Shown: in pieces, positions 7,574 through 16,521 of the stretch
Position numbering within the stretch: position 1 is the stretch's first letter
Layout of the letters: each line of letters starts with the position of its first letter
Assembly (NCBI RefSeq): GCF_004336985.1
Contig: NZ_SJUO01000002.1
Coordinates: forward strand, 124,001 to 188,000
Length of the DNA: 64,000 bases
Source of the DNA: Exiguobacterium sp. SL-9
Lineage (GTDB): Bacteria > Bacillota > Bacilli > Exiguobacteriales > Exiguobacteriaceae
Reading direction: 5' to 3'
The notes under the pieces: generated by a model
Told to the model about the DNA's origin: nothing
Seen by the model: only the letters and a program-made list of their open reading frames with translations
The model's database searches: none
Position numbers and translations under genes: made by a program

Positions 7574-7684
7574 ATGAGTAAGAAACAGAAAAAGCGCCAA
7601 CGCATCATTCAAATCGGTGTCGTCGTCATCGTATCCATCTTTTTATTGAGCACGTTTTTGTCCGGGGTGGCCATGTTCCTGTAA
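7574..7684 (+). CDS. prli42: Prli42-like stressosome-associated miniprotein
   Basis: A 36-residue peptide: a basic N-terminus (MSKKQKKRQR), one membrane helix and the ending LLSTFLSGVAMFL. This is the pattern of Prli42, the membrane peptide that tethers the stressosome and helps activate sigma-B in Listeria. GGAGGA lies about seven bases before the ATG. Its last 42 bases overlap, tail to tail, the 3' end of the exporter gene on the other strand. Function in this organism is inferred from the family. Confidence 0.8.
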   Translation: MSKKQKKRQRIIQIGVVVIVSIFLLSTFLSGVAMFL

Positions 7685-8632
7685 CAACAGGATATACCGC
7701 TCTTTCAAAATCAAGTAGCTCTTCACGTCCGACAAAATATTTAGTAGCGACGAACGTACCTCAAATTCCTCACGTGACGTGGGGAGAGGTACGTTTTTTC
7801 GATAATGGTCGATGGTCTCCTCAAGCTCCCTCAAGAACGTCGAAGCATCGGCCCGTGGATTGACATTATCCCCGACACGTCGGAGGAACGTCGCCACCGG
7901 TTTGGCCTCATTGACGACCATCGTGATCTCACGGGAGTTCTCGGCGATGCGCTTCAAGATGTCATACTGCCGTTCCCGCATCCGGAAATACAAGTAGTCC
8001 ATGTCTTCGTTCCGCTTCCCAATCGAGTTCCCCATCCGACGGAGCGCGAGGTCTTTCCCTTGTTTCAAATAATCCCGCGTCTTCAACAGCATCATCGAAT
8101 GGTCGTTATAGACGCCCGTCTCGACACAGGCCGCCACGTCATAAAAATGGACAGCGAGGGCGCGGTCGATGTTGTCCTTGATGCGTTCGATTTCTTTATC
8201 GAGTGTCGGCATATACATGTTGACGACGAGCCCGACCCCGACGCCGATAGCGATCAATAACAGCTCGTTCACGAACAAATCGAACGAGAACCGTCCTTCC
8301 GTATACAAATGAGTCAAGATGACGACACTCGTGATCATGCCGTCCTGCAGTTTGAGTTGTTGAACAAGCGGGATGAACATGACAAAATAAAGTGTGAGCG
8401 TCGCCGGTGAATAACCGAGCAAGGTGAACATCAATGCCCCCATGCCGATCGCAATCAGGCTGGCCATGACCCGCTCATAGGAAGCCCGAAACGACTTTTT
8501 CCGTGTCTCCTGAATACTGAGGATGGCGATGATGGCTGCGAAGACGTAGTAATCGAGATGAATCGTCTCCGAGATGAGCATGGCGATTCCAGCTGCTGCT
8601 GCCGTCTTGAGCGTACGTGATCCGATTTTCAT
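7643..8632 (-). CDS. Aromatic acid exporter family protein (FUSC/DUF939, YqjA-like)
   Basis: A 329-residue protein. Residues ~1-135 hold about five to six membrane helices, starting with a TAAAAGIAMLISE segment and including SIQETRKKSFRASYERV, a hallmark of this family. Residues ~140-329 form a helical cytoplasmic domain. Members are proposed to export aromatic acids; B. subtilis YqjA is the likely counterpart. The start at 8632 has GGAGGAG eight bases upstream; the longer frame runs into the divergent gene's control region. Confidence 0.8.
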   Translation of the reverse strand: MKIGSRTLKTAAAAGIAMLISETIHLDYYVFAAIIAILSIQETRKKSFRASYERVMASLIAIGMGALMFTLLGYSPATLTLYFVMFIPLVQQLKLQDGMITSVVILTHLYTEGRFSFDLFVNELLLIAIGVGVGLVVNMYMPTLDKEIERIKDNIDRALAVHFYDVAACVETGVYNDHSMMLLKTRDYLKQGKDLALRRMGNSIGKRNEDMDYLYFRMRERQYDILKRIAENSREITMVVNEAKPVATFLRRVGDNVNPRADASTFLRELEETIDHYRKNVPLPTSREEFEVRSSLLNILSDVKSYLILKERYILLLQEHGHPGQKRAQ

Positions 8633-8708
8633 AAAATCTCCTCCTCTCTCACAAAATTGTTCACTAGTTTCTTCCGTTTGGCAATCCATATGTTTGGAAG
8701 TGATCGTA

Positions 8709-9779
8709 TTGAAAAGAAAAAAACGTGGCGTGATTCCCACGCTGCTCACGCTCGCCCTCGCCGTTTTAGGTTTCCTATGGCTCCAAGACCGTCCGAGCGG
8801 GTCGTATACCGTTCAGACCTATGACAGCGGGGACGTCTCGACTAGGACGTTCGAGTCGCTCGACGAGGCGCGGGCCTATATGGAACGTGGGGGCAATAGG
8901 GCCCTGCTCGATGCGTCAGGAGACGTCATCGATTTCACGGGCACCGGCATCGCCGTCACCCCGACCGACCGAATCACGAACCTATACCAAGACGCCGAGT
9001 TTAAGAAACGGCAGTCGTATGTCGCCGGCGGGACCCGCCTCCGTCTCGTGCAGATGGCCGACAAGCATTTGTTGGTGAACATTTCCGGCGCCGACGTCTA
9101 TGTGAAGCCGGCCGACATGACGCTTTATCCCGACGCCGTCGTCGAGCGGCGCGGCTTCTATCAGATGCAGGACGGACAAGTGTTCCATACCGTCGAGGCG
9201 AACGGCAATTTGGCCGGGACGTTTCTCGTCGGACCGGCGCCGCAACAGTCGTCCGACCGCTATTACACGGAAGACGTACGCGACGTGTTCGATTCGCCGT
9301 ATCAATTCGCTTCAATCGCGTCGAAGGCACCGTATTCGGCTCGCGAGCTCGACGAGTTCCTCGAATCACTCGACGATAGCCCGCTTGCTGGGAAAGGCGA
9401 CGCCTTCAAGGACGCCGAGGCCGAATTCGGCATCAACGCCTTGTTCCTCATGGCGGTAGCCGGACACGAGTCCGGTTTCGGTACGTCTGCCATCGCCCGG
9501 GAAAAAAATAACTTGTTCGGCTTCCAGGCGACCGATAACGACCCGAGTGGAAATGCGGCGGCTTACCCGTCCGTCGAGGCGAGCATCGATGCGGCGGCGC
9601 GACTATTCGCCGAAAAGTACGTAACAGGCGCCTATGAGCGGGGACCGTTCCCTGGCAATAAACAAGAAGGCGTCAACGTCTTTTACGCCTCGGACCCGTA
9701 CTGGGGTGAGAAAGTCGCCGGGACGATGTATCGCATCGACCGCGACCTTGGATTGTCTTATTTAAAACAGCTCCAATGA
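8709..9779 (+). CDS. Membrane-anchored endo-beta-N-acetylglucosaminidase (GH73-like)
   Basis: A 356-residue protein. A basic start (LKRKKRG) and one hydrophobic helix (residues ~8-25) form an uncleaved anchor or signal, followed by a ~200-residue beta-rich region of unknown type. The C-terminal glucosaminidase domain (about 225-356) contains AVAGHESGFGTSAIA with the catalytic Glu, KNNLFGF and the Tyr-rich YASDPYWGEKVA. It would cut peptidoglycan glycan strands outside the cell. The start is most likely TTG at 8709 with GGAAG eight bases upstream. Divergent from the exporter gene. Confidence 0.85.
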   Translation: MKRKKRGVIPTLLTLALAVLGFLWLQDRPSGSYTVQTYDSGDVSTRTFESLDEARAYMERGGNRALLDASGDVIDFTGTGIAVTPTDRITNLYQDAEFKKRQSYVAGGTRLRLVQMADKHLLVNISGADVYVKPADMTLYPDAVVERRGFYQMQDGQVFHTVEANGNLAGTFLVGPAPQQSSDRYYTEDVRDVFDSPYQFASIASKAPYSARELDEFLESLDDSPLAGKGDAFKDAEAEFGINALFLMAVAGHESGFGTSAIAREKNNLFGFQATDNDPSGNAAAYPSVEASIDAAARLFAEKYVTGAYERGPFPGNKQEGVNVFYASDPYWGEKVAGTMYRIDRDLGLSYLKQLQ

Positions 9780-9804
9780 CGGCCCAAGCGGCCGTCATTT
9801 TTTT
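9775..9804 (+). terminator. Terminator of the glucosaminidase gene
   Basis: AATGACGGCC and GGCCGTCATT arms (9775-9784, 9790-9799) followed by seven T. The hairpin includes the stop codon. Confidence 0.9.
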
Positions 9805-9839
9805 GCAGGAATCCCCCCTTCGCTGAGCGAATACCTAAA

Positions 9840-9857
9840 TGAACGACCATTCATTTC
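9840..9857 (+). promoter_or_regulatory. FadR-like operator before the SDR gene
   Basis: TGAACGACCATTCATTTC matches the Bacillus FadR (TetR family) operator TGAATGA-N4-TCATTCA in 11 of 14 defined bases. It sits 14 bases before the ATG of a likely beta-oxidation gene. Binding is inferred. Confidence 0.45.
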
Positions 9858-9871
9858 AAAGGGGGATATGT

Positions 9872-10636
9872 ATGAAGACAATCTGGATCACGGGCGGCTC
9901 ATCGGGGATGGGCAAAGCGATGGCGCTAAAATTCAAGACAGAAGGGTGGAACGTCGCCATCAGCGGCCGGAACGAGGAACGGCTGCAAGAAGCGATGGGT
10001 GAGCTCGAGGCCATCGGGGCCGGAGCAGCCATCGCCGTCCAGCACGATGTGCGCGACTATGAGGCGTGCACGCAAGCACTCGACCAAATCAGTGAACGGT
10101 TCGGATCGGTGCATGCGCTCGTCAACAACGCGGCTGGCAACTTCGTCTGCCCGACGCTCGACTTGACGCCAAACGGCTGGACGAGCGTCATCGATATCGT
10201 CTTGAACGGGACGTTCAACTGCACCCATGCGCTCGGCAAGCATTGGGAACGGGAGCAACTGCGTGACGGCTCGATCATCAATATGGTCGCCTCCTACGCC
10301 TGGCAAGCGGGGGCCGGTGTGGCACCAAGTGCTGCCGCCAAAGCCGGTGTGCTCAATTTGACGCGCACACTCGCCGTTGAATGGGGGTATCAGTTCGGGG
10401 CACGCGTGAACGCGATCAGTCCAGGTCCAATCGAGCGAACAGGTGGAGCCGACAAGCTCGCCGTCCACGTCAAGGAAGTCGAACGCATCCGCCGTAATGT
10501 GCCGCTCGGACGGTTCGGGACACCGGAAGAGATTGCCGACCTCGCCTTTTGGATGGCGTCGGACGAGATGCGCTATTTGAACGGAGAATGTATCTCGCTC
10601 GACGGCGGCCATTGGCTCAATAAACATCCATTCTAA
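9872..10636 (+). CDS. fadH: SDR oxidoreductase, 2,4-dienoyl-CoA reductase-like
   Basis: A 254-residue short-chain dehydrogenase: GGSSGMGKA NAD(P)-binding loop (8-16), NNAAG (~85), a catalytic region SYAWQAGAGVAPSAAAKAG in which the usual active-site Tyr is replaced, then NAISPGPIERTGG. Loss of the Tyr is the hallmark of 2,4-dienoyl-CoA reductases, which remove double bases from unsaturated fatty acids during degradation. GGGGGA lies seven bases before the ATG. The FadR-like operator upstream supports this role. The gene symbol is tentative. Confidence 0.75.
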   Translation: MKTIWITGGSSGMGKAMALKFKTEGWNVAISGRNEERLQEAMGELEAIGAGAAIAVQHDVRDYEACTQALDQISERFGSVHALVNNAAGNFVCPTLDLTPNGWTSVIDIVLNGTFNCTHALGKHWEREQLRDGSIINMVASYAWQAGAGVAPSAAAKAGVLNLTRTLAVEWGYQFGARVNAISPGPIERTGGADKLAVHVKEVERIRRNVPLGRFGTPEEIADLAFWMASDEMRYLNGECISLDGGHWLNKHPF

Positions 10637-10641
10637 CCAAA

Positions 10642-10669
10642 AAACGGCCGAGGGATTCCTCGGCCGTTT
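10642..10669. terminator. Bidirectional terminator
   Basis: AAACGGCCGAGG and CCTCGGCCGTTT (10642-10653, 10658-10669) with A and T runs on either side, between convergent genes. Confidence 0.85.
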
Positions 10670-11256
10670 CATATGTCTTGCCCCGTCCATTCCGCTTCGA
10701 ACCGGTCCAAAAAAGTAACCATGAACGCGTGGCGGTCCCGGGCGATTCGTCTCGCCCGCTCCGTATGCATTTGATTCGCGAGCCGGAGCAACTTCTCTTC
10801 GAAGTGAGCGACCGCGCTTTTCGGGTCATCTTCGCCGTGGAGGCTATTGCCCCGTGCGCCGGCAAATTGGAACGTCCGGGCGATGCCGATTGCCCCGATC
10901 GCGTCGAGCCGGTCGGCGTCTTGCAACATCGCGCTCTCGCGTGACGACGGGGATCGTCCTTTTGAAAAGGACGCCTCTTCAATCATCGTCAGAATGTGAG
11001 CCCGTTGATTGGGATCGAGTGTCAACGTGTCGAGATGACTTGCGACGAGACCTTTGTCACGACCGAGCTTCTCATCCTCGACATCATGTAAGAGTGCAGC
11101 AAGCGTCAAAGCGAGACCGTCGACCGCCTCTCCTTCCGCGAGATGCGTCGTCAAACGGCGGACACGGTCGAGATGGGCCATGTCGTGGCCGGTATGGTCT
11201 CCGCCATGCAGCTTCGCCACGTACCGTTCAGTTTCGAGTATTGCTGGATGCAACAT
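10669..11256 (-). CDS. HD-domain phosphohydrolase
   Basis: A 195-residue protein of the HD metal-dependent hydrolase superfamily. Ligands: H at HDMAHLDRV (~25), the HD pair in ALLHDVEDEKL (~56-57) and a late Asp in QDADRLDAIG (~112). This YedJ-like type acts on phosphorylated small molecules of unknown identity. The ATG at 11256 overlaps the upstream stop as TGATG, so translation is coupled to the UPF0173 gene. Cytoplasmic. Confidence 0.8.
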   Translation of the reverse strand: MLHPAILETERYVAKLHGGDHTGHDMAHLDRVRRLTTHLAEGEAVDGLALTLAALLHDVEDEKLGRDKGLVASHLDTLTLDPNQRAHILTMIEEASFSKGRSPSSRESAMLQDADRLDAIGAIGIARTFQFAGARGNSLHGEDDPKSAVAHFEEKLLRLANQMHTERARRIARDRHAFMVTFLDRFEAEWTGQDI

Positions 11257-11930
11257 CAAATCTCAATCGTCGTATTCGGCTCGATCAAGAGACCGCGTTG
11301 ATGCAATTGATCGCAGAACGCCCGGGCGTCTTGTTTGATCGGCGGGAACGTATCGAAATGGATTGGGACGACTCGTTTCGCTTGAAGCCAGTGCGCCGCA
11401 TCGAGCGCGTCGGTCGGCCCCATCGTGAAATTGTCTCCGATCGGAAGGAAGGCGACGTCAATCTCGAAGCGTTCGCCGTATAGTTTCATATCTGAGAATA
11501 GTGCCGTGTCCCCGGCGTGATACACCGTGAGCGCATTCGTCTCGATGATGAACCCGCCCGGCATGCCCATATAGACCGGGACGTCTCCCATATCAAGACT
11601 CGAGCTGTGGAACGCCTGCGTCATCGTGACACGGCCGAACGGAAACGAATGTCCGCCCCCGATATTCATGCCGTGCACCGAAAAGCCTTTCTTCTCATAG
11701 TATGTCGCCAGTTCGTGCGTCGCGACGATCGTTGCACCCGTCTGTTTCGCAATCAATTCGACGTCTTCGATATGATCAAAATGAGCGTGGGTAAGCAGGA
11801 TATAATCTGCTTTGATGCTCGCCGGATTGACGTCTGTATGCGGGTTGCTCGTCAGGAACGGGTCGATCAAGACGGACGTCCCGTCGAGATCGAGTTGTAC
11901 GGTCGCGTGGCCATAGTATGTGATCTTCAT
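11256..11930 (-). CDS. UPF0173 metal-dependent hydrolase (MBL fold)
   Basis: A 224-residue metallo-beta-lactamase-fold protein, the size of the UPF0173/YtkL family. Zinc-binding motif [10 protein letters not shown] (~47-56), a second His in [14 protein letters not shown] (~139) and a final [10 protein letters not shown] (~189). The family's substrate is unknown. It shares a transcript with the HD hydrolase. Confidence 0.85.
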   Translation of the reverse strand: MKITYYGHATVQLDLDGTSVLIDPFLTSNPHTDVNPASIKADYILLTHAHFDHIEDVELIAKQTGATIVATHELATYYEKKGFSVHGMNIGGGHSFPFGRVTMTQAFHSSSLDMGDVPVYMGMPGGFIIETNALTVYHAGDTALFSDMKLYGERFEIDVAFLPIGDNFTMGPTDALDAAHWLQAKRVVPIHFDTFPPIKQDARAFCDQLHQRGLLIEPNTTIEI

Positions 11931-11969
11931 CGAAATCCTCCCTTTCTGATATCAGATGGAACGTTTCAC

Positions 11970-12692
11970 TTATAAGACTTTTTCTAAGAAGCGTTTCGCA
12001 CGGTCGGTTTGTGGATTGAGGAGCAGGTCGGCCGGTTTGCCTTCCTCCATCAAGATGCCTTCGTCGAGGAAGAGGACGCGGTCCGCCACTTCGCGGGCAA
12101 AGCCCATCTCGTGCGTGACGACGACCATCGTCATCCCAGAATCGGCGAGTCCTTTCATGACGTCGAGCACTTCGTTGACCATTTCCGGGTCGAGCGCTGA
12201 CGTCGGCTCATCGAACAACATGACGTTCGGCTCCATGGCGAGCGCCCGGGCGATGGCGACACGTTGCTTTTGTCCGCCCGACAATTGACTCGGGTAGGCA
12301 TCAATCTTCTCTGATAATCCGACGCGTTCGAGGAGCTTTTTCGCCCGTTCGATCGCCTCGGCCTTGCTCACTTTCAACACATTGATTGGTGCGTACGTCA
12401 AGTTGTCGAGCACATTCATGTGCGGGAACAAGTTGAACTGTTGAAACACCATCCCGATGTTTTGACGCGCTTTCGAGACGTTGGCGCCTTTCTTCGTCAA
12501 CTCATAACCATCGACGCTGACCGTACCGCTTGTCGGCACTTCGAGCATGTTCAAACAACGGAGGAATGTCGACTTACCGGAACCAGACGGACCGATGACG
12601 GCGACGACTTCCCCTTTCTCAATCGATGTCGTTATGCCTTTGAGTACCTCGAGGTCTCCGAATTGTTTGTATAAATCGTTTACTTGTATCAT
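11970..12692 (-). CDS. artR: Amino acid ABC transporter ATP-binding protein (ArtR/GlnQ type)
   Basis: A 240-residue polar amino acid ABC ATPase with Walker [10 protein letters not shown] (~33-41), Q-loop [11 protein letters not shown], signature LSGGQKQR, Walker [15 protein letters not shown] and switch VVTHEMGF. It follows the permease gene with an ATGA overlap. Synteny with brxB and the bkd operon, as in B. subtilis artPQR (yqiXYZ), suggests arginine as the substrate. That specificity is by context. Confidence 0.85.
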   Translation of the reverse strand: MIQVNDLYKQFGDLEVLKGITTSIEKGEVVAVIGPSGSGKSTFLRCLNMLEVPTSGTVSVDGYELTKKGANVSKARQNIGMVFQQFNLFPHMNVLDNLTYAPINVLKVSKAEAIERAKKLLERVGLSEKIDAYPSQLSGGQKQRVAIARALAMEPNVMLFDEPTSALDPEMVNEVLDVMKGLADSGMTMVVVTHEMGFAREVADRVLFLDEGILMEEGKPADLLLNPQTDRAKRFLEKVL

Positions 12693-13348
12693 CTGCCATC
12701 ACTCTTTCTAAGCCGTTTTTCTAGACGTTGACCAAGATACGTCAACACCATCACTATTGTAAAGTATATCACACCGGCAAACAGGAGCGGTTCAAAGTAG
12801 ATCGCCTTTTGCCCACCGACGATTTGCGCCCGGCGCATGATGTCGAGTACGCCGACCGTCGAGACGAGCGCTGATTCTTTCGTGAGCGTGATCATCTCAT
12901 TGACGAGGGCCGGCAAGATGTTTTTGAACGCCTGCGGTAAGATGATTGACCGCAGTTGTTTGACGTACGGAACACCTAGCGCGTCCGATGCTTCCCACTG
13001 TCCTTTATCGACTGCTTGAATCCCGGCCCGAATGATTTCCGAGATGTAGGCTGCCGAATTGAGTGAGAAGGCGATGACAGCCGATTGGTACGGTGTCGTG
13101 ATGAAACCAGTCAACTGTGGCAACCCGAAATGGATGATCGCGAGTTGCAAGATGAGCGGTGTCCCACGGAACACGGCCGTATAGGCGTGCCCGATAAAAT
13201 TGACGAGACGGTTCGGGACGATTTTGAATGTGGCAACGACGATCCCGAGCGTGACCCCGAACAATGCCGAGACGAGCACGACTTGAAACATGACCGGGAT
13301 CCCTTCGAGAATATACGGGATAGAATCATAAATCCGACTAAAATCCAT
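12689..13348 (-). CDS. artQ: Amino acid ABC transporter permease
   Basis: A 219-residue permease of the His/Glu/Gln/Arg family with about five membrane helices and the coupling EAA loop [20 protein letters not shown] (~130-150). An internal start region [15 protein letters not shown] is typical. It forms the membrane channel with the downstream ATPase. GGAGGAA lies just upstream of the ATG, after the terminator-like hairpin that separates it from the binding protein. Confidence 0.85.
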   Translation of the reverse strand: MDFSRIYDSIPYILEGIPVMFQVVLVSALFGVTLGIVVATFKIVPNRLVNFIGHAYTAVFRGTPLILQLAIIHFGLPQLTGFITTPYQSAVIAFSLNSAAYISEIIRAGIQAVDKGQWEASDALGVPYVKQLRSIILPQAFKNILPALVNEMITLTKESALVSTVGVLDIMRRAQIVGGQKAIYFEPLLFAGVIYFTIVMVLTYLGQRLEKRLRKSDGR

Positions 13349-13362
13349 TGTGAGTTCCTCCT

Positions 13363-13395
13363 AAAAAAGGCTGACTGATGTTTTCAGTCAGCCTT
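13363..13395 (-). terminator. Intra-operon attenuating hairpin between artP and artQ
   Basis: AAGGCTGACTGA and TCAGTCAGCCTT (13367-13378, 13384-13395) followed on the minus strand by six T. It lies between binding protein and permease. Such partial terminators usually give more binding protein than membrane components. Confidence 0.8.
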
Positions 13396-13404
13396 CTCCA
13401 ATCT

Positions 13405-14193
13405 TTATTCAGCTGGTGCTGCTTCTTGTTCGAACCATTTTTGAGCCAACTTCTCGATTTCTCCTGAGTCGATCATCTTGTTCAATTCTTCGTTGAATTG
13501 ATCGCGGAGTTCATCGTCCTTACGGAAGGCGGCGGCAGAACCGGCCTCTTCCTCGTCGACGATTTCAAATGTCGTGAGTTCACTGTCTTGATCAAGATAT
13601 TTCTTCGCGACCGTGTCCTCGATGACCATCGCATCGATCCGACCAGTCTTGATTTCCTGGATGATTTCCGGGATTTTGTTCAAGGCGACAACTTCTGCGC
13701 CCGGGATTTGTTCTTTGGCGATCCCTTCTTGGATTGAACCAAGTTGGACCCCGACTTGCTTCCCGTCCAAATCTTCAAGCGTCTGGATGGCATCCCCTTT
13801 TGATAAGATCAAGTTTTTCGCCGTAAAGTAGATGTCTGAGAAATCAGCGTTCTCTTTCCGTTCTTCCGTCGGCGTCATACCCGCCATGACGAAGTCAACT
13901 CGACCGGCGTTGAGCGCTCCGAGCAGGCTCCCGAAGTCCATATCTTCAATTTTTAATTCATAACCCATGTTTTCAGCCACTTGCTTGGCGATATCGATAT
14001 CGAAACCGACGATCTCATCGCCGTTTGCCGTATCGACGAACTCATATGGGAAGTAGTCCGCACTCGTGCCCATGACGATGACCTTATCCTCCTCGTCGGT
14101 CGACGTCGAACCTCCTTCGTTCACGTCTGCCCCGCAAGCTACCGTAAAAGCGGCGAGACTCGCGATACATAATGCTAGAAAACCTTTTTTCAT
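13405..14193 (-). CDS. artP: Amino acid ABC transporter substrate-binding lipoprotein
   Basis: A 262-residue extracellular binding protein with signal peptide and lipobox FTVAC (Cys ~20), then a family-3 solute-binding fold: TSADYFPYEF, VGFDIDIAKQVAENMGY, DFVMAGMTPTEERKENADFS and GVQLGSIQEG. Of three clustered ATGs, the one at 14193 is best spaced from AAAGGG. Neighbouring permease and ATPase complete the importer. The synteny-based assignment is arginine (ArtP/YqiX); cystine or lysine cannot be excluded. Confidence 0.85.
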   Translation of the reverse strand: MKKGFLALCIASLAAFTVACGADVNEGGSTSTDEEDKVIVMGTSADYFPYEFVDTANGDEIVGFDIDIAKQVAENMGYELKIEDMDFGSLLGALNAGRVDFVMAGMTPTEERKENADFSDIYFTAKNLILSKGDAIQTLEDLDGKQVGVQLGSIQEGIAKEQIPGAEVVALNKIPEIIQEIKTGRIDAMVIEDTVAKKYLDQDSELTTFEIVDEEEAGSAAAFRKDDELRDQFNEELNKMIDSGEIEKLAQKWFEQEAAPAE

Positions 14194-14223
14194 CTTCATC
14201 GTCCCTTTCTTCATATAGGATGA

Positions 14224-14238
14224 AATTATCAGAACTTT
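14224..14238 (-). promoter_or_regulatory. CodY-like box upstream of artP
   Basis: AATTATCAGAACTTT matches 12 of 15 positions of the CodY consensus (AATTTTCWGAAAATT). It lies about 30 bases before the artP start, where CodY could repress amino acid uptake in rich conditions. Degenerate AT-rich motifs arise by chance, so confidence is low. Confidence 0.3.
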
Positions 14239-14371
14239 AACAAAATTATGACATATATGTGAATGGTGCTCAACTGTTCTTCGACTCATCATATGTCCGA
14301 CTTGTTCTTCAACCACTATATACACATAATTATTACTTGTAAAGTATATTCATGCATAAAACATAAAAAAA

Positions 14372-14410
14372 TACGGTCACATTCGCTCGTAAGCAAAATA
14401 AGTGACCGTA
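14372..14410 (-). terminator. Terminator of the DUF952 gene
   Basis: TACGGTCAC (14372-14380) and GTGACCGTA (14402-14410), with eight T on the minus strand. The stem overlaps the stop codon. Confidence 0.8.
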
Positions 14411-14718
14411 CCGTTGTCGCGAGAGCCATAGGGTTGCACCCGTTTGACCGACGCAATCGGGATGGCGCTATACACGTGGGGGTAGCGTTCCCCGTCCTCC
14501 TCAAACTCGTAGTGGAGCAGGCTGCCGAGACGTCCGACATGGAACGAGACGAGCACGACTCGCTGTCCATGATAGTGCCGACGCACGAATTTACCGATTT
14601 GTTGCGGGGTGCAACAACGAATATACCCTTCCGTCTGGAGGGTCGGTTCATTGATCTCACCACGCGACAAGGCGATCGTATATTCGGCCTCGCTCATGAT
14701 TTTGACGACTGGTTCCAT
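14377..14718 (-). CDS. DUF952 family protein
   Basis: A 113-residue protein with the DUF952 layout: an N-terminal IMSEAEYTIAL, then EGYIRCCTPQQIGKFVRR (family pattern EGFIHCS..Q....), VVLVSFHVGRL and YPHVYSAIPIASV. The family is related to ADP-ribosyltransferase-like folds and its function is unknown. Here the usual His-Cys pair is replaced by Arg-Cys-Cys. AGGGA lies upstream of the ATG and a terminator on each side makes it monocistronic. Confidence 0.75.
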   Translation of the reverse strand: MEPVVKIMSEAEYTIALSRGEINEPTLQTEGYIRCCTPQQIGKFVRRHYHGQRVVLVSFHVGRLGSLLHYEFEEDGERYPHVYSAIPIASVKRVQPYGSRDNGTVTYFAYERM

Positions 14719-14742
14719 CTCATCGTTCCCTTCTTAAGGAAA

Positions 14743-14767
14743 AGCGCAAAGGCCAGGCCTCTGCGCT
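14743..14767 (-). terminator. Terminator of brxB
   Basis: AGCGCAAAGGCC and GGCCTCTGCGCT, one-base loop, followed by TTTTCC on the minus strand. Confidence 0.75.
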
Positions 14768-14773
14768 CACTTC

Positions 14774-15202
14774 TTAGGCGTAGTAAATATCGAACAACGT
14801 CTGTAACTGCTCGACGAGCTCTTCGGCCGTCGATGACTCGATCGTGCTCCGTTCGACCATCGTGACGATATTGCCGTCTTCTAACAGCGCAATCGATGGT
14901 GACGACGGGGCGTAACCTTCGAAGTATTCACGGGCGCGGTCAGTCGCTTCACGGTCTTGACCAGCGAACACAGTCACGAACTGGTCCGGTTTGACGCCTT
15001 CCATCTTATTCACGTACGCTGCTGCCGGACGAGCGATGCCACCAGCACAGCCACATACCGAGTTGACGAGCACGAGCGTTTTGCCTTCTTTCTTTAACGC
15101 CGCGTCGACTTCTTCCGGTGTCGTGAGTTCTGTGTACCCTGCAGCGCGTACCTCATTGCGAGCTTGTTCGACTACATCTTGAAAGTATAATTGAAAATCC
15201 AT
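14774..15202 (-). CDS. brxB: Bacilliredoxin (BrxA/BrxB family)
   Basis: A 142-residue thioredoxin-fold protein with the family's CGC active site (NSVCGCAGG, Cys ~50 and ~52). It removes bacillithiol from mixed disulfides on cytoplasmic proteins after oxidative stress, and implies bacillithiol as the main thiol here. Length matches YphP/YqiW; the position beside artPQR and bkd matches YqiW (BrxB). GGGGAAA lies upstream of the ATG. Confidence 0.9.
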   Translation of the reverse strand: MDFQLYFQDVVEQARNEVRAAGYTELTTPEEVDAALKKEGKTLVLVNSVCGCAGGIARPAAAYVNKMEGVKPDQFVTVFAGQDREATDRAREYFEGYAPSSPSIALLEDGNIVTMVERSTIESSTAEELVEQLQTLFDIYYA

Positions 15203-15236
15203 ATTGTTTCCCCTTTCGACTTGCGTCTGTTCTTTC

Positions 15237-16442
15237 TTATTTTACGTCTAGTGGATCGGTTAGGACAAGTCTATCGCTCAATTGTCCTTCGAGGAACGGT
15301 GTCGCGTTCAACAGCGTCTTGAAGGCCACATAGCGGGCCCGCGCTTCAGCGGTCGCTTCCCGGTTCGTCAAATAGGCCCGGATGAGGATGTTCTTCGGCG
15401 TGTGCTCCATATCGATGAACTCGAGGAGTTGCGCCTCATAGCCGACGAGTCCAAGTAATTCGGCCCGAATCGAATCGGTGGCGAGCGCCGCGAACCGTTC
15501 TTTGACGAGTCCATGCTGCAACATGACGTCAAGGCTCGGTGCCTCAAGTTGACGGTTCAATTCTTTTTGACAACACGGCACGCTCAAGATGACTTTCGCC
15601 CCCCAACGCACGGCCCGAGCGAGCGCCATATCCGTTGCGACGTCGCACGCATGGAGCGTGACGACCATATCGACCGCCGTTTCGCCTTCGAACTCGTTGA
15701 TGTCCCCGACGAGGAACTCGAGACGTTCATACCCGAGGTCGCGCGCAATCCCGGCACATTCCTCGATGACTTCTTTCTTCAAATCGAGTCCGGTGATATG
15801 GACGTCATAGCCTTTCATTTCATGCAAGAAGTGATAGAGGGCGAACGTCAAATACGACTTCCCTGAGCCGAAATCGAGAATTCGGATGGTCCGGTCGGTC
15901 GGTAAATGTTTGATCGAGTCTTCGATGAATTCAAGGAAGCGGTTGATCTGTTTGAATTTGTCATACTTTTGGCGCTTCACTTTCCCATCCTCGGACTGGA
16001 CACCGAGTCGGATCAGGAACGGTACCGGCTCGTCGAGCGGTAACACGTACTGCTTCTCGCGGTTATGGCTCAGCTTCACTTGTTTGACGGCCGTCTCGCG
16101 CTCTTTGAACGTCACTTTGAACTTTTTAGACAGTTGGAAGTGGAACTCGGACGCCTTCAACTGGAACTGTCCTTGGCGGAACATCTCGAGCAAGTCATCG
16201 AGCTCGATGACCGCCTCGTCCGGCGTCAAATTTTTATGTTTCATCACTCGTTCAAATTGGTATTCGAACTGTATATGGTAGTCACTTTTTAGTAAGACCG
16301 GCTTCAGCTTGACCCGGCGCAAATCGTTCGATTTTAGACGGGGTTGGCTGATTGTCGCCGTGACGAGCTCGTTCTGGCGAATCACATCAGCCAGCCGTTC
16401 GGTTAATGCTGTATATTCCACTGCGTTCATCCTTTTTTTCAA
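15237..16442 (-). CDS. Class I SAM-dependent methyltransferase (METTL25-like motifs)
   Basis: Up to 401 residues. An N-terminal ~165-residue Lys-rich domain precedes a Rossmann methyltransferase domain with [18 protein letters not shown] (motif I, ~189), [19 protein letters not shown] (~258) and [12 protein letters not shown] (~287). The LHAC and PCC motifs are shared with the METTL25/RRNAD group. The target is unknown, possibly RNA. A GTG at 16421, with AAAGGATG seven bases before it, may be the true start. Divergent from spo0M. Confidence 0.75.
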   Translation of the reverse strand: MKKRMNAVEYTALTERLADVIRQNELVTATISQPRLKSNDLRRVKLKPVLLKSDYHIQFEYQFERVMKHKNLTPDEAVIELDDLLEMFRQGQFQLKASEFHFQLSKKFKVTFKERETAVKQVKLSHNREKQYVLPLDEPVPFLIRLGVQSEDGKVKRQKYDKFKQINRFLEFIEDSIKHLPTDRTIRILDFGSGKSYLTFALYHFLHEMKGYDVHITGLDLKKEVIEECAGIARDLGYERLEFLVGDINEFEGETAVDMVVTLHACDVATDMALARAVRWGAKVILSVPCCQKELNRQLEAPSLDVMLQHGLVKERFAALATDSIRAELLGLVGYEAQLLEFIDMEHTPKNILIRAYLTNREATAEARARYVAFKTLLNATPFLEGQLSDRLVLTDPLDVK

Positions 16443-16521
16443 TAGTTTCGAAACTTTTAGTCACGTGTATTCGTACATACTATTACACGAACACGTGCAA
16501 ACGTCAAAGGAGGATCATTGT

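Noticed and set aside
9803-9837. TTGCAG ... TACCTA promoter for the SDR gene
   Set aside because: Spacing between the elements is about 23 bases, too long for a sigma-A promoter.
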